From: Sitta carolinensis | Taxonomy: Eukaryota; Chordata; Aves; Passeriformes; Sittidae | Reading direction: 5' to 3' | NCBI GenBank assembly: GCA_032173965.1 | Contig: JAVUNC010000006.1 | Coordinates: forward strand, 19,524,370 to 19,588,369 | DNA: 64,000 nt | In this document: in pieces, positions 44,851 to 57,234 of the stretch | How the letters are laid out: each line of letters begins with the position of its first letter | How positions within the stretch are numbered: the first letter of the stretch is position 1 | Program-made: the position numbers and the translations under genes | The notes under the pieces: model-generated | What the model saw: the letters and a program-made list of their open reading frames with translations, nothing else | Told to the model about the DNA's origin: nothing | The model's database searches: none

Positions 44851-47538
44851 GATAATTAAACTATATCCTTCAGCTCAAGGAAATAAAGATCATCTCCAGC
44901 CTGTTTAGGGCTGTTTTTCCCCCAATTTTCTGCTGTCCAAGGAATTTTCCTCCTGCTGCCACTTCCACCTCCCCTTTCCCTGCTCGAACACCGCAGGGAA
45001 GAATTTGTTCTTTGACCACTTCTAAGTGGCTTAATATTAAAATTTATCAATCTGCCTTAAAACAAAGCCCTGTCTCTGCTGCAGGGAAGCATTATGTGAA
45101 ATCAATGCCATTTTTTCCACCTCATTTAAAGAATTCACATTAACTCGCTCCTAAAACTCATCTCAGCATAGTCCATCTTTTCTTTAATCTTTTTTATTTT
45201 TTTTTTTTTACATTAAATTAAAGCAGCCAGCTGTGATCCCTGTGCTCACTGGAATGTGTTACAAGGCACTGCTCTTTATCCCAAGCCTTTTTTCCAACCA
45301 CTTAATTCCACCCCATCTCTCTTTCCTGATGAATTTTGTGCTGGAGGTCCTGATCTGGCAAAGAAAGGTGCTGAGAGTATTAAAAATATTATTAAAATAA
45401 CCTTTAAAACCCGGGATTTTCCTTGTCTGCCCTGAGCCAAAGCCCAAAGGTGGGTAAATCCAGCAAATCCAGAGGGACCAACACAGCAGAGAAGGTGGAA
45501 AATTAGGTGGGAATTGCTGGGAAGATGCTCCAGAGAAACTGGAGGAATTTCAGGCAGCTCTTACAAGGACAGAAATTTGTGTCCCACGAATCTGACAGGC
45601 TCAGCTCCTTGGGAAAGCTTTGTCTTAGCATTCCCTCACTCCAAAATGGGTGAAAAACCAAATTAAACCATGATTTGGGGGTGGAATTAAAGATGGGGCA
45701 GTCCCACAGATAAATCAGGGTGGGGAAATGTGGAGGAACTGATTAAAAAATGATTAAAATTATTGAAAACCCTCTGATTCCTCCACCTCGGGCTGTTTGT
45801 AACCACAGATGGATTTTTCCTGAATATCCCTGGTTTAAGATATTTTTCTTCAGAATTGTTTTTATTTTTCTTTACATTTGCCAAGCCAGAAGTGACCAAA
45901 ATGTAAAATTGGGACAAATATCACGGAACCACTTTAATCAATAATCAGTGAAAGGCTCAAATAGACCCTGTGCTTCTGCCTGGCACATTCCCAAAAAGTT
46001 TTCCACCTGCTTTTTCCTGAATTCCCCCAATCCTCCTGCTGAATTTTCATAATCACTGGGCCAGGCTCTCTCTGTGAAAATTGAAGCTGAACCCACAAAC
46101 CTCTGCTGGTTTTTCCCCCATCACCCAGGAATTCACTCATTTATCACTTGCAGGATTTTTTTATTTCTACACAAATTTCTACGTCAAAAATCTACAATTT
46201 CAGAGAAAAAAAAAAAAAAAATTCAAGGATTCACCAGAATAACAATTCCAGCTGAGAAAATCCACTGATTTATGCCTGGAAGGGTGAGAGCAAAAAAAAA
46301 ATCCTTTATCTTTGTGGGGTTTATGGGGTTTTTTGATGGAAAATTTAACCCAAGGGATTTTGGGGTGCAGTAAGGAAGATAAATTTGGTGTCACCACAGC
46401 TGATTTTGTCACTCCATCCTGCTGGAGACAATAAATGCTCTTTAAGTAAAGTAAATTAAATAAATGTTCTTTAAAAAAAATAATAATAATAATAAAAAAA
46501 AGTCAGGTTTGTGGGCTCAAACCTCTTCAAATTTACTTTTCCCGTTGCCTTTTCAGTTATTATTCCCATTAATTCTCAATCTTTCTCCAAGCCTGACCTG
46601 GAAACATCCCGATAAAATTTGTCCCCTGCACTGCAGCATTTAAAACCTTTTCCAGCTGATCCTGGCATTTGATATCCAATTGTTATTTATTATTCTTCTC
46701 CAATCTCTCCCGGGAAGAGATGAAATGTCCTCCATCCCATCATCCCAAACTCCCTCACTACGAGATCCCATAAATATTTTGGAGCTGGAAGCTGAATGCT
46801 TAAAATGGTGATTCCAGCTGGGAAAAAATCCCCTGCCCAGATGATTTTGGAGGATCCCCACACAGAAAACCCTTCACAAATTTCTAGCTGATTTAATCCC
46901 CAAATTCCAGCGGCCTCAAATCCCTGGGGAATGCTGAACCTCCCAGATTTTTGTCTCTTTGGTTTAAAATTACCCCTCTCAAACTTTTCAACATCACCCA
47001 CATTCCATGGGCTCCCTGGAGCTGGATGGAAAAACTTAGGAACATTTTTCCAACCCCCTGCTCAAGCAGGGGAAAGAAAAAGAAGTTCCCAAGAGAAAGA
47101 CTTGAAATCAAATTTTTTTTATTATTATTTTTTGAGGTGCTTATGTGTCATTTACCTCAATTTTCCCCGCTCAAATTTTTCCGGGGTCACTCACGGATTC
47201 CCACCCAGGGGGACGGAATGGATGAGGAATAAGAGGCATCATCACTCCCAACCAAGATTATTTACAGCCCAAACAGCAGCTGGGGGCATGAACTCACGAG
47301 AAAAACTGAAATATAGATCTGACTGAGGGCTCGTGGTGTTCCACCGGCAGAGCATTCCATCAAAATCAAACCACCCGGATTTCACACCGCCTTTCCTGGA
47401 GCAGCAAGATAAAAATCGCTCTGCTGTCAACCCTCAGGTAGCAAAAGGTTCAAGGGAACGAGCTCCAAAAGCTTTCCTGAAGTGGAAAATGGAAAATCAG
47501 CAGGGCTTGCAAGGGGGAAAGAAATAAAACTAAGAGAG
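44851..47538. other. gene-free A/T-rich DNA
   Basis: No gene is supported. Simple tracts include poly-T near 45194-45210, poly-A near 46206-46220 and (AAT)n near 46479-46495. Open frames are short and lack domains. Confidence 0.45.
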
Positions 47539-48383
47539 GTGGATATTGTCGGGGTGCAGGGGGGCCGGGGTGGGGATCAAAGGATGATTTATTGCAAAAT
47601 CAGCCTCGGGGAAGGGGAGACCCTCAGGCTGTCACACTCAGCCCATGGCACCAGAAACCCCATCTGAATTCTGGTCTTGTTGTCCCTGAAAATCAACCTC
47701 CTGATTTGTTTGGGTACAATGGAGTCAGTGCTCATGAATTGTGAGATAAACAAGGATCATGTTTGCATTGCTTTGTAAAAGATCTCACCTGATGGACTGC
47801 TCAAGTGAGCAGTGGGGATGGAGAGGTGGGAACTGCTCTGTCCAATCTCTGGGCACTGTCCAGAAACTGAGAGACACGAAATCAACAATAAACTGGAGAG
47901 TTCTTCTCTTCTTCTCTGCCTGAACCCCTGCTCTGTGTGCTGCTGTGTTCCCTCTCTGTGTCACAGTGATGTGGTCCCAGTGTCTTTTATTCATTTCTCA
48001 TCCAACCAACTCCTCCCACAAAGTTCTCTGGCAGCTCCATGGGCCAATCCTGAATTGCTGCCTTTGCTGCCTTTGCACTGCCAGGTGTCTGTGATCCAAT
48101 CCCAGAATTCCACACAAACTCACTGCTGGGCCTTTCAACAACTCCATAACAGGCTCTGTTACCAAACTTGGATATTTTCTTTATTTTGATACCTTGCTGA
48201 ACATATTTATTTGCTTATTTCTACTGGCTTAAAGCATATTTCTATTTAAACTGCCGATGCCAGTTTTACTTTTACTGCTCTAAACCCTGAGCCTTCCCCA
48301 AGGCCTTAGGGCAGACTTTGTGTCCATCCCTGAGCCTCTCCAGCCCTCGGGAATTCTCTGGGCTCACATTTCCCACAGTGGAT
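47539..48383 (-). mobile_element. solo LTR, minus strand, interrupted by a nested LTR
   Basis: Element of 47547-48377, the same family as 21477-21990. On the minus strand it starts TGTGGGAAATGTGAGCCC and ends CACCCCGACA. A 6-bp repeat, gtggat, lies at 47539-47544 and 48378-48383. On the 48377 side it directly abuts TG. On the other side two bases (at, 47545-47546) separate it from the CA end. Without the nested insertion it is about 530 bp, close to the 514 bp of its relative, to which it is very similar. It carries the same TATA-like and AATAAA signals. Confidence 0.85.
47672..47976 (+). mobile_element. 295-bp LTR nested in another LTR
   Basis: Element 47677-47971 interrupts the host LTR and is flanked by an exact 5-bp target duplication tggtc (47672-47676 and 47972-47976). 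Removing it and one duplicate restores alignment with the 21477-21990 LTR. It begins TTGTTGTCCCTGAAAATC and carries 'caacaataaactggagag' as polyadenylation signal. It is the same family as 36732-37037, inserted opposite to its host's orientation. It must be younger than the host LTR. Confidence 0.88.
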
Positions 48384-49214
48384 CCAGCACAAATCCTCAC
48401 TTGCCTCTTCCCAAAGGAATTTCCCGAGGCTGCTGTGGGATCCTCCACTGTCCAGATGTGACACTGGCAGGGCACACCCTCAGAAATTCCCTTTTCCAGC
48501 TGTTCCAATGGCCACTGGACCATGAGTTGTCCCAAGGAATATCCCACACCAGGGACTGAAACCTTGGGAAGAGAAAAATCTTCCCAAACCCAGTCCTGGT
48601 GCAGCTCTGATTTTATGGATTTTGTCGAGATTTTGTGCCAGGTGATATTTGGGATTAACAGGACCTTTTCTAGGAGAACACCCACAAACCCTCACATCCA
48701 ACCCTCTGGATCTCAGGGGAAAATCCACATTTTTAATTAATTACTTCATAAATTAATTAATTAATAATGAGTCCTTTTCTCATGGGACTACCCTGAAAAC
48801 AAATTTCTCTTTTGACAAACCACACCTTTCATCCAAGATATTCCAGCATGGGAAAACACACCAGGACAGAGCTGCTGATCCTTCAGTATTCACTGGAATG
48901 TGCAGAAACAGGGAATGACCTTCCCTAAAAGCTTTCCCAGCTGGAAGAATGCTCAGGCAGGATGAGCAGGATGGTGGCTGGCTCAGAGCATTGTCCCATG
49001 GGGGAGCAGAATCCCATTTTCCCAGTCTGGAATGGATTTCCTTGGATCCACGGGGCTGTTCCAAGCAGGGAAGTGGGCACAGAGGCTGCAGCTGGCACTG
49101 GGATTCTCCAAGGAAAAGGATCCTGGGCGAGGTGGGAGCTTCTGGGTGATTAAAGATACAGAGATTCCCGTCCTCCCTTCCCACTGGAAGAAGAGCGAGC
49201 TCATCCTCGTGGAA
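48384..49214. other. gene-free DNA
   Basis: No gene or named repeat is recognised. A TTAATTAATTAATAAT tract lies near 48735-48770. Confidence 0.4.
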
Positions 49215-49400
49215 TTCCAGCCTGCTTTGGGTTGGAAGAGACCTTAAATCCCATCCCACCCCACCCCTGGATGGGCAGGGACACCTCCCACTGTCCCAGG
49301 CTGCTCCAAGCCCCAGTGTCCAACCTGGACAATTCCAGGGATGAGGTGTCACTTCCAACCTGGAATTCAAAATTTTCCAGAACTGAGCACCTCCTACCCC
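49215..49400 (-). repeat. CR1 LINE 3' end, antisense
   Basis: 'gggttggaagagaccttaaa', 'ggatgggcagggacacctcc' and 'tcccaggctgctccaagccc' mark the antisense CR1 tail. It is truncated after 'ccaacctggacaattccagg'. Confidence 0.85.
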
Positions 49401-50319
49401 ATCTGGCTAAAGGATGACAAATCCACAGATTTTCCTTTGTTTTGTTTTGTTGGGTTTTTTTTCCAGGAGAAAAAAACAACATTTTATTATCATTCTTCTC
49501 CCATATTTTATTCCCAGCTACAGGAATCCCAAACACTGCAGCCCCTGCCCTTCAGTTCAGCCAGGAAAACTCCTCAAAATCCCATTTTTTAGGAACAGCT
49601 TTTGCTCTCTTTGTCCTCATTTCACCACCGCACACCCAGGAGCCAAAATCCATCTGCTGTCTGCAGCTCCCACCAGGAATTCCGAGTTCTGGGCTCCATT
49701 CCTGCCCCCCAGGAATGTGAATCCATCATCAGAAGTGGGGCCTTTGGCTCAGAGCTCCCCCAAATCCAGCAGGAAATTCCGGGGATCCTGCTGCTCTACC
49801 CACGCCAGGCACCATCGGGGTGGAATTTGGGAAGGATGAGGATGGATCTCAGGCCTGGCTTAGCTTCTTTTTTTTATATATAAATTATTATTCCTCATTT
49901 TTATTCCCTGATTAATCATTCTCAGTGTCTGTGGCAGCAGCCCTGGGCTGTTTTCCTCGGAAACACCAGCACTGGGAAGGAGGGAGCGCCATCCCACAGC
50001 TTCTCCCACGGGGCTGGGAATGGAAATTGTGGGATAAGAGCAGGGTCCTGGATGTTATAAAACGGATTTTTGGTGCACAGGTCTGAGGGCAAGGAGCAGG
50101 AATGGGAATATTCCAGATTTCTGAGGCCCCCAAAAATCCCACACGCTCTGGGATGGGCCCCACTGGAGCAGCAGGAAGAGCCAGCCAGAGGAAAAGGTGG
50201 AGCAGGACAGAGGGAATTTTACCATCCCTGCTGTTATTCCAAAGCAGTCCCGGGAAATTCCCACGGCCAAGCTGGAAATCTCCAGGCCAAGGCCAAGGGC
50301 AGGCAGCACTTCCCAAAAT
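49401..50319. other. gene-free DNA
   Basis: No gene or named repeat is supported. Confidence 0.4.
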
Positions 50320-50570
50320 CTGATTCCCAGGAGCTGATTCCCAGGAATCTGATTCCCAGGTATCTCATTCCCAGGAGATGATTCCCAGAAATGTGATTCC
50401 CAGTAGCTAATTCCCAGGAATCCGATTCCCAGGGATGTGATTCTCAGGAGCCAATTCCCAGGAATCTGATTCCCAGGTATCTGATTCCCAGGTATCTGAT
50501 TCCTGGGAATCTCATTCCCAGGTATCTCATTCCCAGGAATCTCATTTCCAGGAATCTCATTCCCACAGCC
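50320..50570. repeat. 14-15-bp minisatellite
   Basis: About seventeen units of the form 'gattcccaggaatct', with variants ggtatct, ggagatg, gaaatgt and gtagcta. On the minus strand it reads as a PGNEI-like peptide repeat, which is a by-product of the DNA repeat. Confidence 0.92.
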
Positions 50571-50639
50571 TTCCAAGGGAACCTCGTGCTCCCGGGATTT
50601 GTAGGAGCCCAGTGGGATCCTGGCACAGTCAGCCAGGAT

Positions 50640-51010
50640 AAAAATAAATAAAATAAAATATAAAATATTTTTTTAAAAATAAAGATTTTTAAAATATTTT
50701 TTTAACTAAACTAAACTAAACTAAACTAAAATAAAATAAAATAAATAAAATAGTATAAAAATGAAATAAAATAAATTTAAATAAGTTAAAACAAAAAAAT
50801 AAAATTTAATTAAATAAAATTAAAATAAAATAATAAATACAATAAAATGCAATAAAATAAAGTAAAAATAAATAAAATAAAATAAAATAAAAAAAAAATA
50901 AAATAAAATAAAATAAAATAAAATAAAATAAAATAAAATAAAATAAAATAAAATAAAATAAAATAAAATAAAATAAAATAAAAAAAAATAATAAAATAAA
51001 AAAAAAAATC
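50640..51010. repeat. (AAAAT)n microsatellite and related tract
   Basis: A nearly pure (AAAAT)n array lies at about 50873-50981 with one-base interruptions. It is preceded by (AAACT)n near 50706-50730 and irregular A/T-rich DNA. Confidence 0.95.
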
Positions 51011-51668
51011 CCTGACTAAACCTCTGAGGATCCTTTCTCTGCTTGGAGCTGCCCTCCAGAAATGAAGGAAGCTGCAGGGATTTTCCTCACTTCCAGCTGG
51101 ATTCCAGTGTCCCATCCTGCCTGTGGATACAACTGGAGCTGTGCAATTCTGCCAGCATTGCAGCTTTACACACAACACTCCATTTGACTCCTACTGAAGC
51201 AAAATTAGAGGAAACAATTCATTCTAAAGACTCCAATTGCTCCAATAAAATTTCTGTTTAAGGCCACGCCAAGCTCAGCCTCGTTAATTCCTTCTCTGGT
51301 CATTATTATTAGAGCTGCTAATCATAATCACAGATTAATGAGTGTGGATCCCATCGAGAGCCTGCCAAGGCCGAGCTGGGATTTGGAATTTGGAGCCATC
51401 CTTGCAGGAGAGCTGGAGTCAGGTTCAACTTTGGATTTTCACCCTAGGCTGAGCTTTGTTAGCTCGGTGACTTCACCCACAGGGAGGAGAGGGAATTCTG
51501 CCTGCACCACAAACCAGGTTTCCTAATAAACTTCCTGAGGAATTCCTCATTATCACTTAGGATGTGCTGGCAATTCCATGCCCAACATCCATGGCTTTGC
51601 AATTAACCTTGTTCTCTGACGGAAAAAAAAGGAAAATATCCATTTTAACAGCTGGCTGTGGCAATGAT
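51011..51668. other. gene-free DNA
   Basis: No gene or named repeat is recognised. Confidence 0.4.
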
Positions 51669-52876
51669 CCCTGAATCCCAGAATCCCAGAATTCCTGAAT
51701 CCCAGAATCCCTAGGGTGGCAGAGCCCTGCAGGCTGCTGGAGCCCAGCCCAGCCCAGCCCCTCACCCAGCCCCTGTGAAACACAGCCAGGGATGGGCACT
51801 GCACCCCCTGCCCGGGCACAACATTCCAGCACTTTATCCCTGTGTCCCTGGCAATCTCCTGGCTGCTCTGCAGCCCGTGTTGCTGAGGCTGAGCCCTGTG
51901 GCTGTGTCAGTGCTGCTGCAGGCAGAGCCCACCCCCCTGGGCACAGCCCCCTGCCCGGAGCTGCAGGGAGTGAGGAGGGCACCCCTGAGTCTGCTCTGCT
52001 CCAGCTGAGCCCCCCCAGCTCCCCCAGGGCTCCCTGCCAGGGTTTGTGTCCCAGCCCCGATCCAGCCCCGGCACACCTCCAACACCTCAATGTCCTCCCG
52101 GAGCTGAGGGACAGAACTGGGCACAGCCCTGCAGGGGTGACCCCAGCAGAGCCAGCACAGGGCACAGAGAGCCCTGCTCCTGCTGCCACCCCAGCCCTGA
52201 GCCAGGGCACACAGAGCCCTGCTCCTGCTGCCACCCCAGCCCTGAGCCAGGGCACACAGAGCCCTGCTCCTGCTGCCACCCCAGCCCTGAGCCAGGGCAC
52301 ACAGAGCCCTGCTCCTGCTGCCACCCCAGCCCTGAGCCAGGGCACAGAGAGCCCTGCTCCTGCTGCCACCCCAGCCCTGAGCCAGGGCACACAGAGCCCT
52401 GCTCCTGCTGCCACCCCAGCCCTGAGCCAGGGCACACAGAGCCCTGCTCCTGCTGCCACCCCAGCCCTGAGCCAGGGCACACAGAGCCCTGCTCCTGCTG
52501 CCACCCCAGCCCTGAGCCAGGGCACACAGAGCCCTGCTCCTGCTGCCACTCCAGCCCTGAGCCAGGGCACACAGAGCCCTGCTCTGCTGCCACCCAGCCT
52601 GAGCCAGGGCACACAGAGCCCTGCTCCTGCTGCCACCCCAGCCCTGAGCCAGGGCACACAGAGCCCTGCTCCTGCTGCCACCCCAGCCCTGAGCCAGGGC
52701 CCCTTGGCCTCCTTGCCCACCCTGGCCCAGCGTGGCTCCTGTCCAGCTCTGTCCATCATCCCCAGGACCCTTCCCCTGGACACTGCCCAGCCCCCCCACC
52801 CCAGCCTGCAGCACTGCAGGGGTGTTGTGGCCAAAATCCAGGAACCAACACCCGGACCTGTTAAACCTCATTTAAT
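51669..52876 (-). repeat. CR1 LINE, antisense, containing a 45-bp array
   Basis: The left edge is the CR1 3' short terminal repeat in degenerate form ('aatcccagaatcccagaatt'). The CR1 match is convincing from about 52005 on: 'cagggtttgtgtcccagccc', 'caacacctcaatgtcctccc', 'actgggcacagccctgcagg'. After the array come 'ttggcctccttgcccaccct', 'cagcactgcaggggtgttgt' and 'acctgttaaacctcattta', in correct CR1 antisense order. The array at 52164-52700 therefore lies inside CR1. The portion 51712-52000 is less certain. Confidence 0.82.
52164..52700. repeat. 45-bp minisatellite inside CR1, about twelve units
   Basis: Units read 'agccctgctcctgctgccac' + 'cccagccctgagccagggca' + 'cacag'. Most units are 45 bp and nearly identical; the tenth is shortened. 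Because 45 is a multiple of 3, all frames stay open through it, giving open frames of up to 425 codons on both strands that are not genes. Copy number is likely to vary between individuals. Confidence 0.95.
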
Positions 52877-55053
52877 AATTAGAGCTCCTGCCTATAAAAA
52901 TGAGTGAGGAATCCTCTCAGATTCCCGTGGCACAAAGAGGGATGTTCTGCCTCAATTAGAGCAGCTCTGGATCCTTTAGGAATTAAGAATCCATAAGGAA
53001 CCAGGGGAAGACGAGGGAGGAAAGGAAGCAGCAGAGCAGCTCTGGAGGGGGAGCCTAAGGAGCCAATTAACTGAGCAGGGCAATTTATTCCTGCAGCTCC
53101 AGTCGATATATCCTGATTTTTGTTAATGGGAAGCCCTTGAGTTGGCAGTGCAGGATCTCAGCACTCCTGTTCCCAGGGCAGACCCGAATTAGCAGTTTAA
53201 TAGTGCACAGCAGGCAGCACCGAGCCACAATTTATTGCCCACTCTGCTTCTGCCACAGCTCAGCCCTGCCTGGCCAGCCCCAGCTCATCCCAGGGCTGAC
53301 AAATCCAAAATTATCAATGCCAGCAGCCGATCAATGCCATCGACAGGGCACACAGAGACCCAGGCCTGATTAATTCCCACCACACGAGCTGCCTTCTGTT
53401 ACCCTTCAAGGCTTGAAACCAAAGTTTTCACAGGATTCCAGGCTGATTTCCAAATCAATCCCACGGGCAGAACTCCTTCCACCATCCCAGAGCTGCACCC
53501 AAACAGAGAAAAATCCCGAATTTACAGGTTACAGAGAAAAAAATCCCAAATTACCACCTCAAAAATGAGGGATCAGAAGATGGTTCTTTTGAAGTGGCAG
53601 ATTTCAAGCACACGCTCAGCCACCAGACATGTGACAAATGGATCAGTGACAGGAGACAGAGCATAAATTCAATATTTTTCACTGATAAATTGTTGCTCTT
53701 CCATTTCTGTCAAGTCTTAGTTTTCCATTTTAATTCCCTGTGACAAAGCAGCAGGATTTCCACATTCCCTTCCTCCTCCCAAACCCTGCCCACAAAGCTG
53801 AACCTCTGCTCTCTGCACAGCTCCAATAAAAAATCAGAAATTATTATTAATCCTCAGGCAGCAGCTGCATAAAACAGATGGAAAACTTTATGGCCACGAC
53901 CAGGCCTTGGTTTGGAATGAAACCCCAAAGATGGAAAATCCAGATTTTATTTTAGCCAGAGTCTTGATGGGTTAAATCAGGATATCAAAGGTGACACAGG
54001 GTGAGAAAGCAGCAGAATTATCCACCTTTAAACCCAAAATCCCAAATTATCCCATCCCCTCCCCAAAACACCCTCAAAGCCACAGCACCAAGGATGTTTT
54101 GCCGAGGCTGAGAGCCCCTCAGCTCAGTAAAAATTCACTTTGCACTAAAGAAACAGGGCTCCCGTGCAGCAAAACCCAGGCAGAGTCGGCCCAGAAGGCT
54201 CTCAAACATATCTCTGCTAAGAGAAAGGATGAGTGCCCTGCTTTGGCAGGATTGAAGAGTGCTTGTGGAGAGCCTGCTGGGAGCAGAGGAGGATGGCAGG
54301 GATAATAGAGCAGCCCTGCTGCTCAATTACCACGGCTTTGATGTGGGAAGAAAACAAAGAAATGGGGGGAAAACAAAAAAAAAAGCAAACAAAAACAAAA
54401 ACAAACAAACAAAATAAAAACCCAACCAACAAAAAAGAAACCACCAAAAATGAAAATGTTTTGTGTCTCTGTTGAAATAGTGAAGCCTTCACAAAGAGGA
54501 TGAAATGCTGCAAGGCTGTGATGGTGCAGGAAATAAAGGCTCACATAAAAATCCAGCGTGGAGTGGCAGGAGAGGAGGGGAAGCAGCTCCAGCTGAGCTC
54601 CAAAGAGGATTTAGGGAGCTGTGCCTGCGGCCAGCAGAGATCTCCCAAGCCAAGGGATTTTCCAGTCTCACTCTTTGGGACTCAAATCTCCTCTAGCCCA
54701 GCAAGGAGGGAAATCACCAGGGCAGGGAGGGAATTTCTGCATCCAGGTTCACCCCACGGGATGGAGGCTCCAAATCCCACCTCGGGAAAAGCCACCTTTC
54801 CCAGGGGAACCCACCCAGAGGGGCACCTGCACCCAAAGTGTGCAGAACACTCCTGGAAAAGGGTTTGGGATTCAGGAAAATGCCCCAGGCTGCTTTGGGG
54901 TGGTGGTGGTGCCCTGCCCTGGCACACGGAAGTTTTCCCAGCTCTTTTCCAAGCAAATCTCTTTTCCTTGCAGAAAAAGACATTTTTTGGGTTCCTATTA
55001 AGTCATTTCGTTCCTATAAATTTTCCTCCACATCCTCCATTTTCCAGTGGAGA
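52877..55053. other. gene-free DNA
   Basis: No gene is supported. An A-rich (AAAC)n-like tract lies at about 54367-54435. Confidence 0.45.
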
Positions 55054-55221
55054 GAATCATGGAATGGTTTGGGATAGGAGGGAACTCAAATCCCATCCCA
55101 GTGGGCAGGGACCCCTCCCACCATCCCAGGCTGCTCCAACCCCATCCAACCCAGCCATGGATATTCCAGGGATCCAGGGGCAGCCACAGCTGCTCGGGGA
55201 ATTCCAGCCCAGGGCTTTCCC
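55054..55221 (-). repeat. CR1 LINE 3' end, antisense
   Basis: 'gagaatcatggaatggtttg', 'ccaccatcccaggctgctcc' and 'ccagggatccaggggcagcc' mark the antisense tail. Confidence 0.88.
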
Positions 55222-55280
55222 CAGTGGGAGGTGGAATGGGATGGGATTTAAGGTCCCTTCTATCCCAAGGCATGGCTCCC
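55222..55280 (+). repeat. CR1 LINE 3' terminus, sense
   Basis: 'gtggaatgggatgggattta' and 'aggtcccttctatcccaagg' form a sense CR1 terminus directly joined to the antisense piece before it, so two CR1 fragments meet with both of their 3' termini facing outward. Confidence 0.75.
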
Positions 55281-57234
55281 CTGGATTTTGGGACAGCAAG
55301 CAGCTGAAGCCTTTTTATTTTAAGGATTGAGTTCATGATCTCTTAAACTCTTAAAGGCAGATTTTAAACTAAATCTGTGGTCTCAGCCTCCTCCACGGCC
55401 AAGAGACACACAGGAAAACACAATTCCTGGTGTAGGGTCCCAAAAATATCCCTGCAGTTGGTTTGGAATGTGGCTGGATTAGCAGCGTTTTGTGCTGCTG
55501 ACTCCTCTGTGTCCATCCCTCCTGTGTTTTTCTTGGGATTTGGGAATTAATCATTGACTTGAGCACCACCAAACCATCCCCTTTCATGACGTCTCCTCCT
55601 GGGAGGTCCCTAAAATCCCACCCAGCTTCCCAGGAACGTCCTGGTGTGGTTGGAGCCAGCAGAAAAAGCAGGCGCGGTTTATTCCTCTCTTCAAATCCCA
55701 CCCCGAGACCAGCTTTGTATTCAAAGCTTTGCTCCCAGCCGGATATTTTATTTTTTGATCCCAGTTCTATAATTTGGCTCCAGCCACTCTGTGCTTCTCT
55801 AACATTCCCTCCTCACGCTCGGCCGCTGGCTCCATCAGTTGCGCCGAAACGCGGGCAGGTGCAGCAGCAGAAATCGTTTGATTCACGCCAATCCTCGAAA
55901 ATAAATAAATTCCCCACGCCCAGGTGCGTTTGCTTGGAAGATTTTATCAGGCTCCCTTTGTGGATGATGCTCAAAGTCAGGATTTGCAGGGCTCGGAGCA
56001 GCAAGTTCATTATTTTCCCCCAAAAATAATTAAAAAAAAAAAAAAAGCGTCGTGTGTATATCTCTGTATGTGCGAGTGTTTTTGGATTTTTAAATTTTTT
56101 TTTATAAGGGGAGGGTTTTTTGTAGGATTTTTTGTTAGGAAAGAAGTAGGACTTTTGTGTTTTTTCCGAGTTTTGGTTGGTTTTATTTTTTTATTAGTAA
56201 TTTTAGTACATTAGGCTTTATATTGGCTAAGTGTGTGGGAGAAGAGGCGTAAAAAAAGGGGCGAATATGAGGAATTAAAGATAATTTAATAATAAATTTA
56301 ATAATTTAATAATAATTATTATTAAAAACGCACACTATTTTTACTTTTTTACTAATACTGAACTAAATTTTTATTTACATGGCTCTATACTGCAGCAAAT
56401 TTTAGCTAATCGTTTTGTGACTTAAATGCTGTAGAAAATGGAGTAGACGAAGAAGGAGAAGGGAATTTAAAAACTACAAGGATTTTTTATTTTGTTTTTA
56501 TTTATTTACTATATTAACAAGCTTAAAAATTTAAATATTTTACTTTGTGATAAGTGACATAATTCGCTACTATTTAATTCACACTTTTTGAGAACTCTGT
56601 TTTATTTCAAAGCTTGGAAAGGTTTTTTTATGGACTAAGGTTAAAAATAGTGGTTTTTTAAGGGGGTTAGATTTCTTTAAAATATGCAGAAAAATATTTT
56701 TTTATTTAAAAAACATAATTTTTTTTTGCATTTTGGACTGCAACGTGCATGTGAGGCTGTGTGAAGCAACAATTTCTTTGGCTGCCTGAAATTCCAGGCA
56801 GAGTTGACAAAGCATTGAGTGCTCGTGTGTTTAAACCCACAACAACCCTGACATTTCACAAGGGTTTTGCTCCAGGCGTTGGAAAATTTCCATTATGATT
56901 TTAATATTTGTAGAAACCGAGGCCCCAGGGGTTTCCTTGCTCGTTTATTTTGTTCAAAGCATTCGGAGAAGGTCGATGGGCTGGTGTCATCTTTCTTCCT
57001 GGGCCAAGCTGGATCTTCCTCTGGCTGAGGAGGAAAATGAGGCTGGAAATATGACAGCAGTGAAAGGAAAGCCATGGAAAACTTCCGCTGGATAAAGTGG
57101 GAAGCACGGGGATAAAGGGTGAGGAAAAGGCTGAGGTCCTTCTTTGTCTTGGTCTTTGGTAGCAAAGCCACTCATTTTCCAGGAGTTCGAGCTGGAGAAC
57201 AGGGATGGGGAGCAGAGTGGAGCCCCCTAATCCA
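55281..57234. other. gene-free DNA; unusual A/T-rich, repeat-poor block
   Basis: No gene is supported. 55790-55930 retains CpGs ('tcacgctcggccgctggctc', 'gttgcgccgaaacgcgggca'). 56030-56720 is T/A-rich without CR1 or an obvious repeat unit, unlike most of the window. Confidence 0.4.

Noticed and set aside
50320..50570. CRISPR-like array
   Set aside because: Units are contiguous with no unique spacers and the window is vertebrate nuclear DNA. The same holds for the arrays at 23, 52, 60 and 61 kb.
50055..50576. PGNEI-repeat protein
   Set aside because: Product of the 14-15-bp minisatellite; no gene context.
51557..52907. Open frames of 270-425 codons on both strands
   Set aside because: They cover the 45-bp array, whose unit is a multiple of 3. 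Identical repeat peptides in several frames on both strands show a DNA-level repeat inside CR1.
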